Positions 18,548 to 26,736 of a stretch of 64,000 nucleotides of DNA are shown here, piece after piece. The notes beneath the pieces were generated by a model that did not search any database, was not told the origin of the DNA, and worked only from the letters and a program-made list of their open reading frames with translations. Made by a program: the position numbers and the translations under genes. Position 1 is the stretch's first letter. Each line of letters begins with the position of its first letter. The stretch comes from Spirochaetaceae bacterium (lineage in GTDB: Bacteria > Spirochaetota > Spirochaetia > SZUA-6 > Bin103): NCBI GenBank assembly GCA_028818385.1, contig JAPPNY010000198.1, positions 1 through 64,000 of the forward strand, read 5' to 3'.

Positions 18548-19246
18548 TCAGGAAGAACGTTCTGCCGGCAGTCCGATGCCGGCGCAGCCCATCGCCTGCA
18601 GCAGCGAATCGTAGCGCCGGAAGGTGAATCCCGCACGGCTGCCCGGCTCCGCCCGGCGCGCTCGGTGCGCGGTCAGCATTCCTGCCGCGCTAGCGCCGAG
18701 GATGTCGTACCGGTAGTCATTCCCGACGTACAGCGTTCGCTCCGGGCGCACCTGCAGGAGGTCACAGACGTACCCGAACGGCTCCGGATTGGGCTTCAGG
18801 TAATTGGTCGCTTCCGAGGTGACCGCGCAGGACAGTCGTCCCAGCCCCATGTCACCCAGCTTGGCGGCCGGCGGCATGTCCGACAGAACGCCGACCTTCG
18901 CTCCATGATCCCGCAGCGCGGTGAGCGCGCGCGACACGCCGGGATACGGACGCACACCCCGCAGCGCGGCCGGCAGCCGCGTGTACACGACGTCGTCGAT
19001 CCGTGCGCGCGCGGCGGCGGCCGTGATCCCCATGCGTTCGGCTACGAGGTCAGCCTGCAGGCCATGCAGGTCGGCGATCGGACGGATCGAACGAATCTCG
19101 ATGCGTACCTCGCGGAAGGCCCGAAACAGAGCCGCGTTCCGCAACACCAGGCGCCACGATCGCGCCGCCGCCCGGCGGGTCGGATACAGGGTGCCGTCAA
19201 GGTCGAACACCACGGCCTCCGCGATCAGGTCGCGCGGCTGGCTCAT
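18548..19246 (-). CDS. HAD-superfamily phosphatase at the end of the TonB operon
   Basis: This 232-residue HAD hydrolase has DLDGTLYP (nucleophile Asp), LSDMPP (motif II), NYLKPNPEPF (motif III Lys) and GNDYRYDILGA (motif IV). A helical cap lies between motifs I and II. The substrate is unknown; related enzymes dephosphorylate sugar phosphates or nucleotides. Its ATG overlaps the tonB stop (ATGA), so it is translated with the ExbB-ExbD-TonB block, although its role there is unclear. Confidence 0.82.
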   Translation of the reverse strand: MSQPRDLIAEAVVFDLDGTLYPTRRAAARSWRLVLRNAALFRAFREVRIEIRSIRPIADLHGLQADLVAERMGITAAAARARIDDVVYTRLPAALRGVRPYPGVSRALTALRDHGAKVGVLSDMPPAAKLGDMGLGRLSCAVTSEATNYLKPNPEPFGYVCDLLQVRPERTLYVGNDYRYDILGASAAGMLTAHRARRAEPGSRAGFTFRRYDSLLQAMGCAGIGLPAERSS

Positions 19247-20598
19247 TGCCCGCTGACGGCCACCTCGGCTGAACGGGTGCGGATCTCGATGGTCACCATG
19301 CCGAAGACCCGATCCTGGGTCTTTACCGGCTCATAGCGCCATTGGCGCAGCGCTTCGATGATCTTGTTGTTGATCTCCGTGGACCCCGAGTCCTGCTCCC
19401 AGCGTTCGTACTTCACCAATCCCTGCGAGTCCACGCTGATATGCAAGCGCACCGTCGAACGAACGATCTCGTCCGGGTATCGCTTCGGCAGCGCCGGATC
19501 CACGACCTTCAACAACGGGCGCAGCCCCAAGGAGCCCGACACGTTCCAGCCTTCCGGCAGCCGCGCGTCAGCGACCGCGGGACCCGCGACCCCGTCGGCT
19601 GCCGTGCTGGCACCTTGATCCGCGCCCGCGCTGGCGGTGCTGTCGCTGCCGCTCGCGCGGAGTGCCCGGTCGAGATCCTGCAACCGCTCCCCGCCATCTG
19701 CGGCTTCGCCCGACGGTGCTGCCGGACCTCCGTACACCGTGGCGTCCACCGGAGCCGGCTTGGGCGCCACCTGCGGCGCGGAATCAACAAGCGGCACGCC
19801 CTGCTCGGTTCCGGCGGTGCCGGGGGCATCCGCCCTGCTGGCCGTCGGGGTCCCGCTCATGCGTACCGGAGTGAGCGGCGCCGAAGCGTCCCGGCTCCTG
19901 CCGCTGAGCCCGGGGTCGCGTACCACCGGCACCGAGTCGTCGGAACCGGCGCCCTGGAAAGCACTCGCGCCGGGCGCCCGGCTCGACGCGCTCCTGGCAT
20001 ACACCGAGTCGTCCACCGGCAACGCCAGCCCGTCCTTGAAGGTGGTGGGGAGATCGTCCTGCGCCGCATCCTGCGCCGTGAACGTGGCGGCAGCCGAAGC
20101 CGCCGCGGCCGCACGCGGCTCGGCCTGGCGGACGGTGTCGCCGGTCACGGCGTTCAAGCCCCCACCTCCGCGTACCGGCGCGGACTCCACCGACTGGCGG
20201 AGCGCCGGCGTCCACGCCGCGACCGGGCTGGCAGACGCCTCGGCCGGCGCGGACTCCGTTCGCGGCTGCGTCCTGACCGGAGCCGGCTCCTGTGCGGTTG
20301 CGCGTTCCGGCGCCGGTTGCGCCTGGGCAGCGGGCCGCGGGGTGGCGACCGGTTGCGGCGCGGGCTTGGGGACGGCCACCGCCGGGGCCGTTTCCTCTTG
20401 CTTCGGCGGCAGCGGCCGCTCCTCTCTGACGGGGGCGCCGCGGTGCTCCGGGGCGAGCAGCTGAACCGTCAGGGGCCGCGTATAGTCCTCGAAGCGGAGG
20501 TCGAACACCTTGTGCATGGCGATCAGCAGCGCGCCGTGCAGCACGGCTGCCACCAGAACGCCGGCGAACATCCGTTCCGACTGCTCGCGGAAGGTCAC
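19243..20598 (-). CDS. tonB: TonB-like energy transducer
   Basis: This 451-residue protein has one N-terminal transmembrane helix (about residues 11-27). A very long, Pro/Ala/Glu/Gly-rich periplasmic linker follows, and then a C-terminal TonB domain (RYPDEIVRSTVRLHISVDS...ALRQWRYEPV). TonB passes proton-motive force from ExbB/ExbD to outer-membrane partners. It begins with GTG, which overlaps the exbD stop (GTGA). Its long linker would span a wide periplasm and could reach the barrel encoded two genes upstream. Confidence 0.9.
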   Translation of the reverse strand: MTFREQSERMFAGVLVAAVLHGALLIAMHKVFDLRFEDYTRPLTVQLLAPEHRGAPVREERPLPPKQEETAPAVAVPKPAPQPVATPRPAAQAQPAPERATAQEPAPVRTQPRTESAPAEASASPVAAWTPALRQSVESAPVRGGGGLNAVTGDTVRQAEPRAAAAASAAATFTAQDAAQDDLPTTFKDGLALPVDDSVYARSASSRAPGASAFQGAGSDDSVPVVRDPGLSGRSRDASAPLTPVRMSGTPTASRADAPGTAGTEQGVPLVDSAPQVAPKPAPVDATVYGGPAAPSGEAADGGERLQDLDRALRASGSDSTASAGADQGASTAADGVAGPAVADARLPEGWNVSGSLGLRPLLKVVDPALPKRYPDEIVRSTVRLHISVDSQGLVKYERWEQDSGSTEINNKIIEALRQWRYEPVKTQDRVFGMVTIEIRTRSAEVAVSGQ

Positions 20599-21020
20599 GG
20601 CACCGCTCGGCCCGGGGCAAGACGCGTTCGCAGCGCTACCGCGTGTATTCCGTTCATGCGCAACACGTCCATCACATGGACCAGAATCTGCGAGGATGCT
20701 CCTTCATCCACCTCGACGATGATGCTCTGGACCGACTCGGGGTCGATGCCGTTCTTGCCGAACGCGTTGGCCAGACCGTCGAGGTCGAGCTTCCGTTCGT
20801 TGAGATAGATCGCGTCATGCGAGTGCACGGTGATGACCAGTCGCGTCATCTCCGTCGGCACCGCCGTCGCCGATTCCGGCAGGGTCAATCCGATCGCGGG
20901 GGTGATCTTGAATGTCGAGGAGACCATGAAGAAGATGACAAGCTGAAACACGACGTCGATCATGGGAACCATGTCGACCCTCGTGCTGCGCTGCAGGCGC
21001 CGCCTGCGCAGTGTCATCAT
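20595..21020 (-). CDS. exbD: ExbD/TolR-family proton-channel subunit
   Basis: This 141-residue protein has one N-terminal membrane helix with the conserved Asp (VDMVPMIDVVFQLVIFF) and a small periplasmic domain. ExbD uses the Asp in proton flow with ExbB to drive TonB. The ATG overlaps the exbB stop (ATGA). A second in-frame ATG follows directly. Confidence 0.95.
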   Translation of the reverse strand: MMTLRRRRLQRSTRVDMVPMIDVVFQLVIFFMVSSTFKITPAIGLTLPESATAVPTEMTRLVITVHSHDAIYLNERKLDLDGLANAFGKNGIDPESVQSIIVEVDEGASSQILVHVMDVLRMNGIHAVALRTRLAPGRAVP

Positions 21021-21625
21021 TCCCCCTGAACTCCCAGCAGCAGCACGAGCTCGCTGACCCGGTTCTCCAGCCGGACGATCGTGTTGTTGGCTTTGCTGAC
21101 CAGGTAGTTGTAGAACATGATCACCGGAATACCGACGATCAGGCCGGCAGCGGTGGTCAGCAATGCCTCCGAGATCCCGAGCGCCAGCTGGGAGGAATCC
21201 GCCACCGCACCCGCCTCGCCGAGCACGCCGAACGCGCTGATGTTTCCGGTCACCGTCCCCAGCAGGCCCAGCAATGGCGCCACGTGAGCGATCGTTCCGA
21301 GAGTCGGCAGAAAACGCTCCTGTTTGGGGATCTCGACGTTGGCCGCGTCCATGATGATCTCCCGGACGACGCGGTTCGGCTGGTGGCGGTGCTGGATGCC
21401 GACCGAGACCAGGCTGGAGATCGGCGACGGGTTCGCTTCGCAGATCGCCAGGGCTTCATCGAAGTGACGCTCCTGCAGGCGGCTCTTCAGCCGGCTGAGC
21501 AGCTTCTCCTCATCCACCCGGTTGCGGCGAAAGTACAGCATCCGCTCGATGATCACGACCACTGCCACGACCGACAGAAAGATGATCACGACCATGATCG
21601 GACCGCCTTTCTGAATGATGTCCAC
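21017..21625 (-). CDS. exbB: ExbB/TolQ/MotA-family proton-channel protein
   Basis: This 202-residue protein has the three membrane segments of the ExbB/TolQ family. The C-terminal pair, LLGLLGTVTGNISAFG...SEALLTTAAGLIVGIPV, forms the channel core. It starts with GTG after a strong GGAGGAAGG site, 17 nt downstream of the barrel gene. Together with ExbD and TonB it should form a complete motor complex in the inner membrane. Confidence 0.95.
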   Translation of the reverse strand: MDIIQKGGPIMVVIIFLSVVAVVVIIERMLYFRRNRVDEEKLLSRLKSRLQERHFDEALAICEANPSPISSLVSVGIQHRHQPNRVVREIIMDAANVEIPKQERFLPTLGTIAHVAPLLGLLGTVTGNISAFGVLGEAGAVADSSQLALGISEALLTTAAGLIVGIPVIMFYNYLVSKANNTIVRLENRVSELVLLLGVQGE

Positions 21626-21642
21626 GGCCTTCCTCCCTTCCT

Positions 21643-23301
21643 CTACAGGTTGACTTCGACGCCGAGCGAGGCCTGGAAGCCGGGCTCCTGGTACGGCGCC
21701 AGCTCGTAGCGCGGCTCATCCGACAACGGCTGCAGCAGATCGGCGAGACCGGCGACGATGGCGAAATTGTCCGAGATGTTGTAGAAACCGCGGGCCGAGA
21801 CGATCGGCAGGCCCACGTCGGGTGCTTGGTGCGTGCCGGTCTCCAGTTCATTCGGAAACACCCAGTCGACGTTGTTCTCGACGCCGAAGCGGCCGCCGTC
21901 CCAGGTTGCCCGCATGCCGAGGCTGAACACGTGCGGGGACTGGTACAGCGGGATGTCGAAGAATGCTCCCGACCAGTCGAGATTGAGGGCCGCATTCGGG
22001 TTGATGTCCCACCGCAGTCCCAGGCCGGTCTGGAGCGTCCCGGCCTCGGCCGTCTGCACCACCTGGTGCAGCCTGGAATGCTCGCCAAGCTCGCCGCTGA
22101 TATCGACCCGGTTCGTCCCGGACTCACCACGCACCGCGGCGACCAGGTGCACGTCCTCGCCGACCGCCGCCCGCACCGACACGTCGCCGAACCACTGGCG
22201 CGTGTCGCGCAGATCCGCCGGCTCCTCGACGAACTTGAGCGTCTCATACAGGCCGGCGAGGTCGCGGCCGATGATCTCCCGCCCCGCGGCGATCCGCAGG
22301 GTGATCAGATCGGACGGCATGCCGTCCATCGACACCTCGAACGGGATGCGCACCTCCGAGGTCTTGTCTTCGGATGCGTACTGCACCCCGGCGCGAGCGC
22401 CGAGCCGGACCGGCACTCCAAGGTCGTAGGCGAGCGCAAGCTGCCCCAGCAGCCGATGCGCGGTCGGCTCCTCGACACGAATGTGCCGGAACTCGTAGTC
22501 CCCCGTCACGCCGATCTCCAACTGACGGAGTTGCGCCGTCAAACCTGCGCCCGCGCGTCCCTGCCACTCGGTCACCGGCAACTGTTTGCTGCCCCTGAAC
22601 TCTCGTGAGGCGCCCCTGCCACCGATCATGCCGTTCACCGTGACGACGTCGCTCGGCCGCACCCGCAACGTCAGGTTGCCGTCGACAAGCTGATGGCTCA
22701 GATCGTGAGCGGGGCGGATATCCTGCAGGCCGTCCTCGACCCGCCGGTAGCGGCCGGCCACGCCAAGGTCCGCGCCGCCGATGTCGCTGCTGTAGGCACC
22801 CTGCAGATCGTCGGTGCGGTGGTATCCCTGCAAGGGTGCCGGCGGCCCGAATCCCTCCAGAAGCTGGTGGTCCACCCCCAGATGAAAGTCCGGTCCGTCA
22901 CCCGCGTGCTGGAGGGCGATGCTGCTCGTGAGCAGCCCGTTGTTGCCGGCGGCGACCGCTGCCTGCAACGCCAGACCGGGGCCCAGCAGCCCGGTGCCGC
23001 CCTCGCCCGAGTCGGTCAGGACTTCCGGCAAACCGGGCGTGACCACCCGCAGCTCATCGGCCTCCGGCAGCGGCACGGCCGAATCCGGCTTCGTCAGCTC
23101 TGCCTCCGGCGGCAGGCCCGGTTCCACCTGTACCTCCGCCACGTCCTCGATGCTCAACGTGACGGCAGGCACCTCGAGCGGGCGAGCCGCCGGCTGCGGG
23201 TCGCTTGCCTGTCCATAGGCGGCTACGGTCAACGCCGCCAGTACGGTCGCCAGCGCGTACCCGGCGACGCGTCGCGCCGCCCGCACTCTCATGTCCATCA
23301 T
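21643..23301 (-). CDS. Predicted outer-membrane beta-barrel protein
   Basis: This 552-residue protein has a signal peptide (hydrophobic run about residues 13-30, cleavage after an Ala near YGQA). An acidic, Pro-rich linker of about 80 residues and long alternating beta-strand segments follow to the C-terminus. There is no TonB-box or plug domain that I recognise, so it is not a standard TonB-dependent receptor. Position between the TPR gene and exbB, with overlaps, makes it a likely TonB partner. That role is inference. Confidence 0.7.
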   Translation of the reverse strand: MMDMRVRAARRVAGYALATVLAALTVAAYGQASDPQPAARPLEVPAVTLSIEDVAEVQVEPGLPPEAELTKPDSAVPLPEADELRVVTPGLPEVLTDSGEGGTGLLGPGLALQAAVAAGNNGLLTSSIALQHAGDGPDFHLGVDHQLLEGFGPPAPLQGYHRTDDLQGAYSSDIGGADLGVAGRYRRVEDGLQDIRPAHDLSHQLVDGNLTLRVRPSDVVTVNGMIGGRGASREFRGSKQLPVTEWQGRAGAGLTAQLRQLEIGVTGDYEFRHIRVEEPTAHRLLGQLALAYDLGVPVRLGARAGVQYASEDKTSEVRIPFEVSMDGMPSDLITLRIAAGREIIGRDLAGLYETLKFVEEPADLRDTRQWFGDVSVRAAVGEDVHLVAAVRGESGTNRVDISGELGEHSRLHQVVQTAEAGTLQTGLGLRWDINPNAALNLDWSGAFFDIPLYQSPHVFSLGMRATWDGGRFGVENNVDWVFPNELETGTHQAPDVGLPIVSARGFYNISDNFAIVAGLADLLQPLSDEPRYELAPYQEPGFQASLGVEVNL

Positions 23302-26270
23302 TCCTCACCTACCATTGTGCGCGCCTGCCCGGCCCACCTGGATTCGGGAAAGTTGTCCAGAATCCGCTGCGCAAGCGCTTTCGCGGCGTCGGACCGCCCC
23401 GCGGCGGCCTCCGCCTCGGCCGACTTCAGGATGGCCTCCGCGCGCAGCTCCTCCCCCGCTCCCTGGACCAGGGCGGCGTCGAGGAAGGCCCTTGCCGCCG
23501 CCGTCGGGTCCTCGCGCCGCAGGTAGTACTCGCCGAGCATCACCCGGGCACGTGCGAGGACGGTCGGGTCGCTCGCGGTCGAGGCCACGTCCTCCAGCAG
23601 TCGAAAGGCGCGGTCGGGAGGCGCCGACTCGTCGATCAGATACAGGCCTGCCAACTCCAGCATCGCCTTCCGCCCCGCCTCGGTCTCCGCGCGGCCGAGC
23701 CGCTCGACGGAAGCCGACAGCTCGGCCTCCCTGCCGGTGAGGCCGGTCATCAGCAGCTTGACCTCGGCGATCCGCTGCTCCGTGCCCAGCGCCTTCGCCT
23801 GATCGGGATGGCGTCTCAGCAACTCTTCGAGGCTCTCCAGCGCCGCGCCGTGTTCCCCATCGGCCAGAGCGGCCGTCGCCCGCAGGTTCAGGGCTTCGGG
23901 GTGAAAGGAGCTGTCCGGATAGCGATCGATCAGGTTCGACCACATGAACACCGCTTCGAAGCGCTCTCCCGAGCGCTCCGCCGCCAATCCGCCCCAGTAC
24001 AGCGCGGCGGGGACGGACTCACCGGACGGATACTCCTGCCGGTACCGGTAGAACGTGTCCTTGGAACGCGCGTAGTCGCCCTCCTCGAAGAGGACCTCGG
24101 CGCCCCGGAACAGCGCTTCCGCACGGAGCGTGCTGCCCGGATAGCGGTCCACCAGCGTCTCGAACGCGGTCACTGCAAGCTCCACGTCTCCGGCTTCATC
24201 GGCGGTTTCCCCGTACTCGAACAGCGCGTCGTCGGCCACCTCATCGGTGGGATAGCGCTCCCATACCTCGCGGTACGAATGTTGCGCGCCCGCTACGCGG
24301 CCCAGATTCCGGAGGCTCTTGGCGTGCATGTAGCGCGCTCTGCCGGCCAGGTCCGCCCCGACACGCCGCGCCAGGCTGTCGAAGCGGTGCGCTGCCTCCT
24401 CGAACCGCTCTTCGCTGTAGTAGGCCCAGGCCGCGAGGAACAGGGAGTCGTCGTCATCCTGCCGGCTCTCCAGGATGGAAGCCGCCTCGCGGAATTCGCC
24501 GAGCCGGTACAGCGCCCACCCTAGCCAGTAGTCCGCGTCCACGGCCAGATTCGCCAGATCGTCGCCCAATGCCTGCTGGAGCCCCGGCCGGCGTATCAAC
24601 TCGATCCCGGCGCGGTACCGCTTGAGTGCGATTTCCGACACGCCCTGCAGGTAGGCGGCCACGGCATCCGCGCCGGGATCACTCCCGGCCAGATCCGGGA
24701 ACGTCTCCCGAAGCCGGCCCGCGTACTGCGTTACCGCCGCGTGGTCTTCCAGGTCGAATGCCAGCTTCATCCGGTCGATCTGCGCAGAGACATCCTCCGG
24801 GAGCAGTTGGATCAGCTCATCGATGCGCTGCAGAGCTGCCTCCAGCCTGCCTTCCCGCCGGGCAAGATTGGCCTGCAGGCGCAGCAGATCGGCGTGATAG
24901 GCGCTTCCCCTCACGGCTTCCTCGGCGTCCGCGGCAGCGGCATCCGCCTTCACCAGGTCGCCGGCCCGATAGAACGCGTAAGCTGCCAGATAAGCCACCT
25001 CGGCGGCGCGAGCGTCGTCCTGATGCCGCGTACGGAGATCGCTGTACAGAGCGGCGGCTTCGGCGAACCGCTGCTCTTCCAGTGCGATATCGCCGAGGAT
25101 CATCTGCACGGCTGCGGAGCGGCCCGGGGCCATCCGGATGACATGCGCAAGGATCTCCTTCGCTTCCGACAGGAGATCGGCCTCCGGGGATGCGTCAGTA
25201 CGGATCAGGGTCATCGCCAGGTACAGCGGCGCTGTGCCGTCCGTCCTTCCGGCGGCCAGTTCGCGTTCCCAGACCTTGCGGAGGAACAGCTCGGCGAGCT
25301 CGTCGGCGCCACGCTCGTAGCTCTCGGTGCCCAGGCGCAACCAGAAGTCGCTCAGGATCCCGGGTGATGAGGCGAAACGGTTCTCGGCGCTGTGCGTCCA
25401 GCGCTGCATGGCTTCGAGGTCGCCGGCCCGCCGTGCGGCGGCGAACAACCGACGGTGTGCGGCCGCCGCGATCTCGGGAGCGGCCGAAACGAGTGGCCGG
25501 TAGAGCTCCGTGGCAAGCTCCACGCGCTCCAGCTCCCACAGCGCCTCCGCCTCGTAGAACATGATCTGCTCCCGGTACCGTGGCGGGTACGATGCGGTCG
25601 GCAGTCCGGATGCGAAGGCGACCAGCTCCTCGTGTTGTCCGCCGGCACGGTAGCTGTGGGCCAGCAGGACCGCGGCGTAGGCGATCGTTCCGTCGGACAT
25701 GCCCTCGCTCTGACGCATCAGCTCCGCGAGCGACTCCTGCGCCGCGACAACCCTCCCGGCCCCCAACTCGGCCAAGCCCTGGTACAGCAGTGCCTGCGGC
25801 CGGCGTGCAGGCGCGGCGCCCGAGCTCACGAACTGCTTGAGATCCAGCGCCGCGGCCTCGAAGGCACCGAGCTGATACCGGGTGATGCCGGTCCAATAGG
25901 GGATCTCTTCGAGGAACGCAGCGAGCCGGTAGCGGCTTCCGATCAGTGCGAAGGTCTCCAGCGCCTCCTCGTAGCGGCCGAGGTGATACAGCGAGACCCC
26001 CCGGCCGAAGTGAACATCCGCAATTGACTCGGACTTCGGATAGCGGGCGAGAAACGTGTCGTACACCTGCAAGGCGAGCTCGTAGTCGCCATCGGTAATC
26101 CGCCGCGCGGCTTCGCTCAGGAGCTCACGCTCGTCGGCCAGGATCGCAAGCGGCAGAGCGACGGCACTCGCGGCCAGGGCAAGGCACACGCGGGGGCGGG
26201 AGACCCTGCGTCCGGCGAGGCTCGACATCGCGAGCAGCACCCGGGCACCCGCGGACACGTACCCCTTCAT
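23298..26270 (-). CDS. Large TPR-repeat protein, probably periplasmic
   Basis: This 990-residue protein begins with a signal-like hydrophobic segment (VCLALAASAVALPLAILA) and is then almost entirely alpha-helical TPR repeats, for example LALQVYDTFLARYPKS, YHLGRYEEALETFALIG and ALYWGGLAAERSGERFEA. The spacing of about 34-38 residues is typical of periplasmic scaffold or peptidoglycan-linked TPR proteins. Start: the ATG at 26270 has GGTAGG next to it. An ATG 14 codons later would give a tidier signal peptide but lacks a ribosome site. Its stop overlaps the barrel start by 4 nt. Confidence 0.8.
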   Translation of the reverse strand: MKGYVSAGARVLLAMSSLAGRRVSRPRVCLALAASAVALPLAILADERELLSEAARRITDGDYELALQVYDTFLARYPKSESIADVHFGRGVSLYHLGRYEEALETFALIGSRYRLAAFLEEIPYWTGITRYQLGAFEAAALDLKQFVSSGAAPARRPQALLYQGLAELGAGRVVAAQESLAELMRQSEGMSDGTIAYAAVLLAHSYRAGGQHEELVAFASGLPTASYPPRYREQIMFYEAEALWELERVELATELYRPLVSAAPEIAAAAHRRLFAAARRAGDLEAMQRWTHSAENRFASSPGILSDFWLRLGTESYERGADELAELFLRKVWERELAAGRTDGTAPLYLAMTLIRTDASPEADLLSEAKEILAHVIRMAPGRSAAVQMILGDIALEEQRFAEAAALYSDLRTRHQDDARAAEVAYLAAYAFYRAGDLVKADAAAADAEEAVRGSAYHADLLRLQANLARREGRLEAALQRIDELIQLLPEDVSAQIDRMKLAFDLEDHAAVTQYAGRLRETFPDLAGSDPGADAVAAYLQGVSEIALKRYRAGIELIRRPGLQQALGDDLANLAVDADYWLGWALYRLGEFREAASILESRQDDDDSLFLAAWAYYSEERFEEAAHRFDSLARRVGADLAGRARYMHAKSLRNLGRVAGAQHSYREVWERYPTDEVADDALFEYGETADEAGDVELAVTAFETLVDRYPGSTLRAEALFRGAEVLFEEGDYARSKDTFYRYRQEYPSGESVPAALYWGGLAAERSGERFEAVFMWSNLIDRYPDSSFHPEALNLRATAALADGEHGAALESLEELLRRHPDQAKALGTEQRIAEVKLLMTGLTGREAELSASVERLGRAETEAGRKAMLELAGLYLIDESAPPDRAFRLLEDVASTASDPTVLARARVMLGEYYLRREDPTAAARAFLDAALVQGAGEELRAEAILKSAEAEAAAGRSDAAKALAQRILDNFPESRWAGQARTMVGEE

Positions 26271-26285
26271 CCTACCTATTGAATG

Positions 26286-26291
26286 ACGGTA
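26286..26291 (-). promoter_or_regulatory. Possible -10 element upstream of the TPR-TonB operon
   Basis: TACCGT, the same -10 as three nearby promoters, lies about 16 nt before the TPR start. No good -35 is found at 17-18 bp, so this is only a weak candidate. Confidence 0.25.
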
Positions 26292-26334
26292 CGAACCGCC
26301 CCGCTCTTGATGTGGAACTACAAGATAGTTCGCT

Positions 26335-26730
26335 TCATGGCCGTGCCTGCGCCGGCATCGTCGAAGCGCCGGAAGCAGCACCGCGGCCGTTGCCGGCCCT
26401 CTCCGCGATGGCGCGCCGCACCGACCTGCTGGCGACCAGCGCGGTCAGCAGGTCGTCGCGGATCTCGGCGAGCTGGGCGCGCAACTCCGGATCGACCCGC
26501 TCGGCTTCCTGCCACAGCCGACGGCTCGCGCCGTCGACCGTAAAGCGAGCCTCCTGCAGCAGGTAGCGGACGCGAAACAACACGTTCACCTCATAGCTGC
26601 CGTACACTCGTCGGCCGTAGGCATTCTTGCGAGGAGCGATCTGCGGGATGGAACGCTCCCAGTAGCGCAGGATGTGCGGCTTGACCCCCAGCAGTTCGCT
26701 GACCTGCCCGATCGAGTAGTACGTACCGAT
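26335..26730 (-). CDS. MerR-family transcriptional regulator lacking a normal start codon
   Basis: The frame encodes a typical MerR winged-helix: YYSIGQVSELLGVKPHILRY followed by WERSIPQIAP and GRRVYGSYEVNVLFRV, then a helical C-terminus (131 residues if read from ATC at 26730). Upstream of the HTH there is no ATG, GTG or TTG before the stop of der, which is in the same frame only two codons earlier. AAAGGGG precedes the frame. The first ordinary start, GTG at 26607, would delete the DNA-binding helices. It may use a rare ATC/ACG start, be read through from der, or be a broken gene. Confidence 0.6.
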   Translation of the reverse strand: MGTYYSIGQVSELLGVKPHILRYWERSIPQIAPRKNAYGRRVYGSYEVNVLFRVRYLLQEARFTVDGASRRLWQEAERVDPELRAQLAEIRDDLLTALVASRSVRRAIAERAGNGRGAASGASTMPAQARP

Positions 26731-26736
26731 CCCCTT

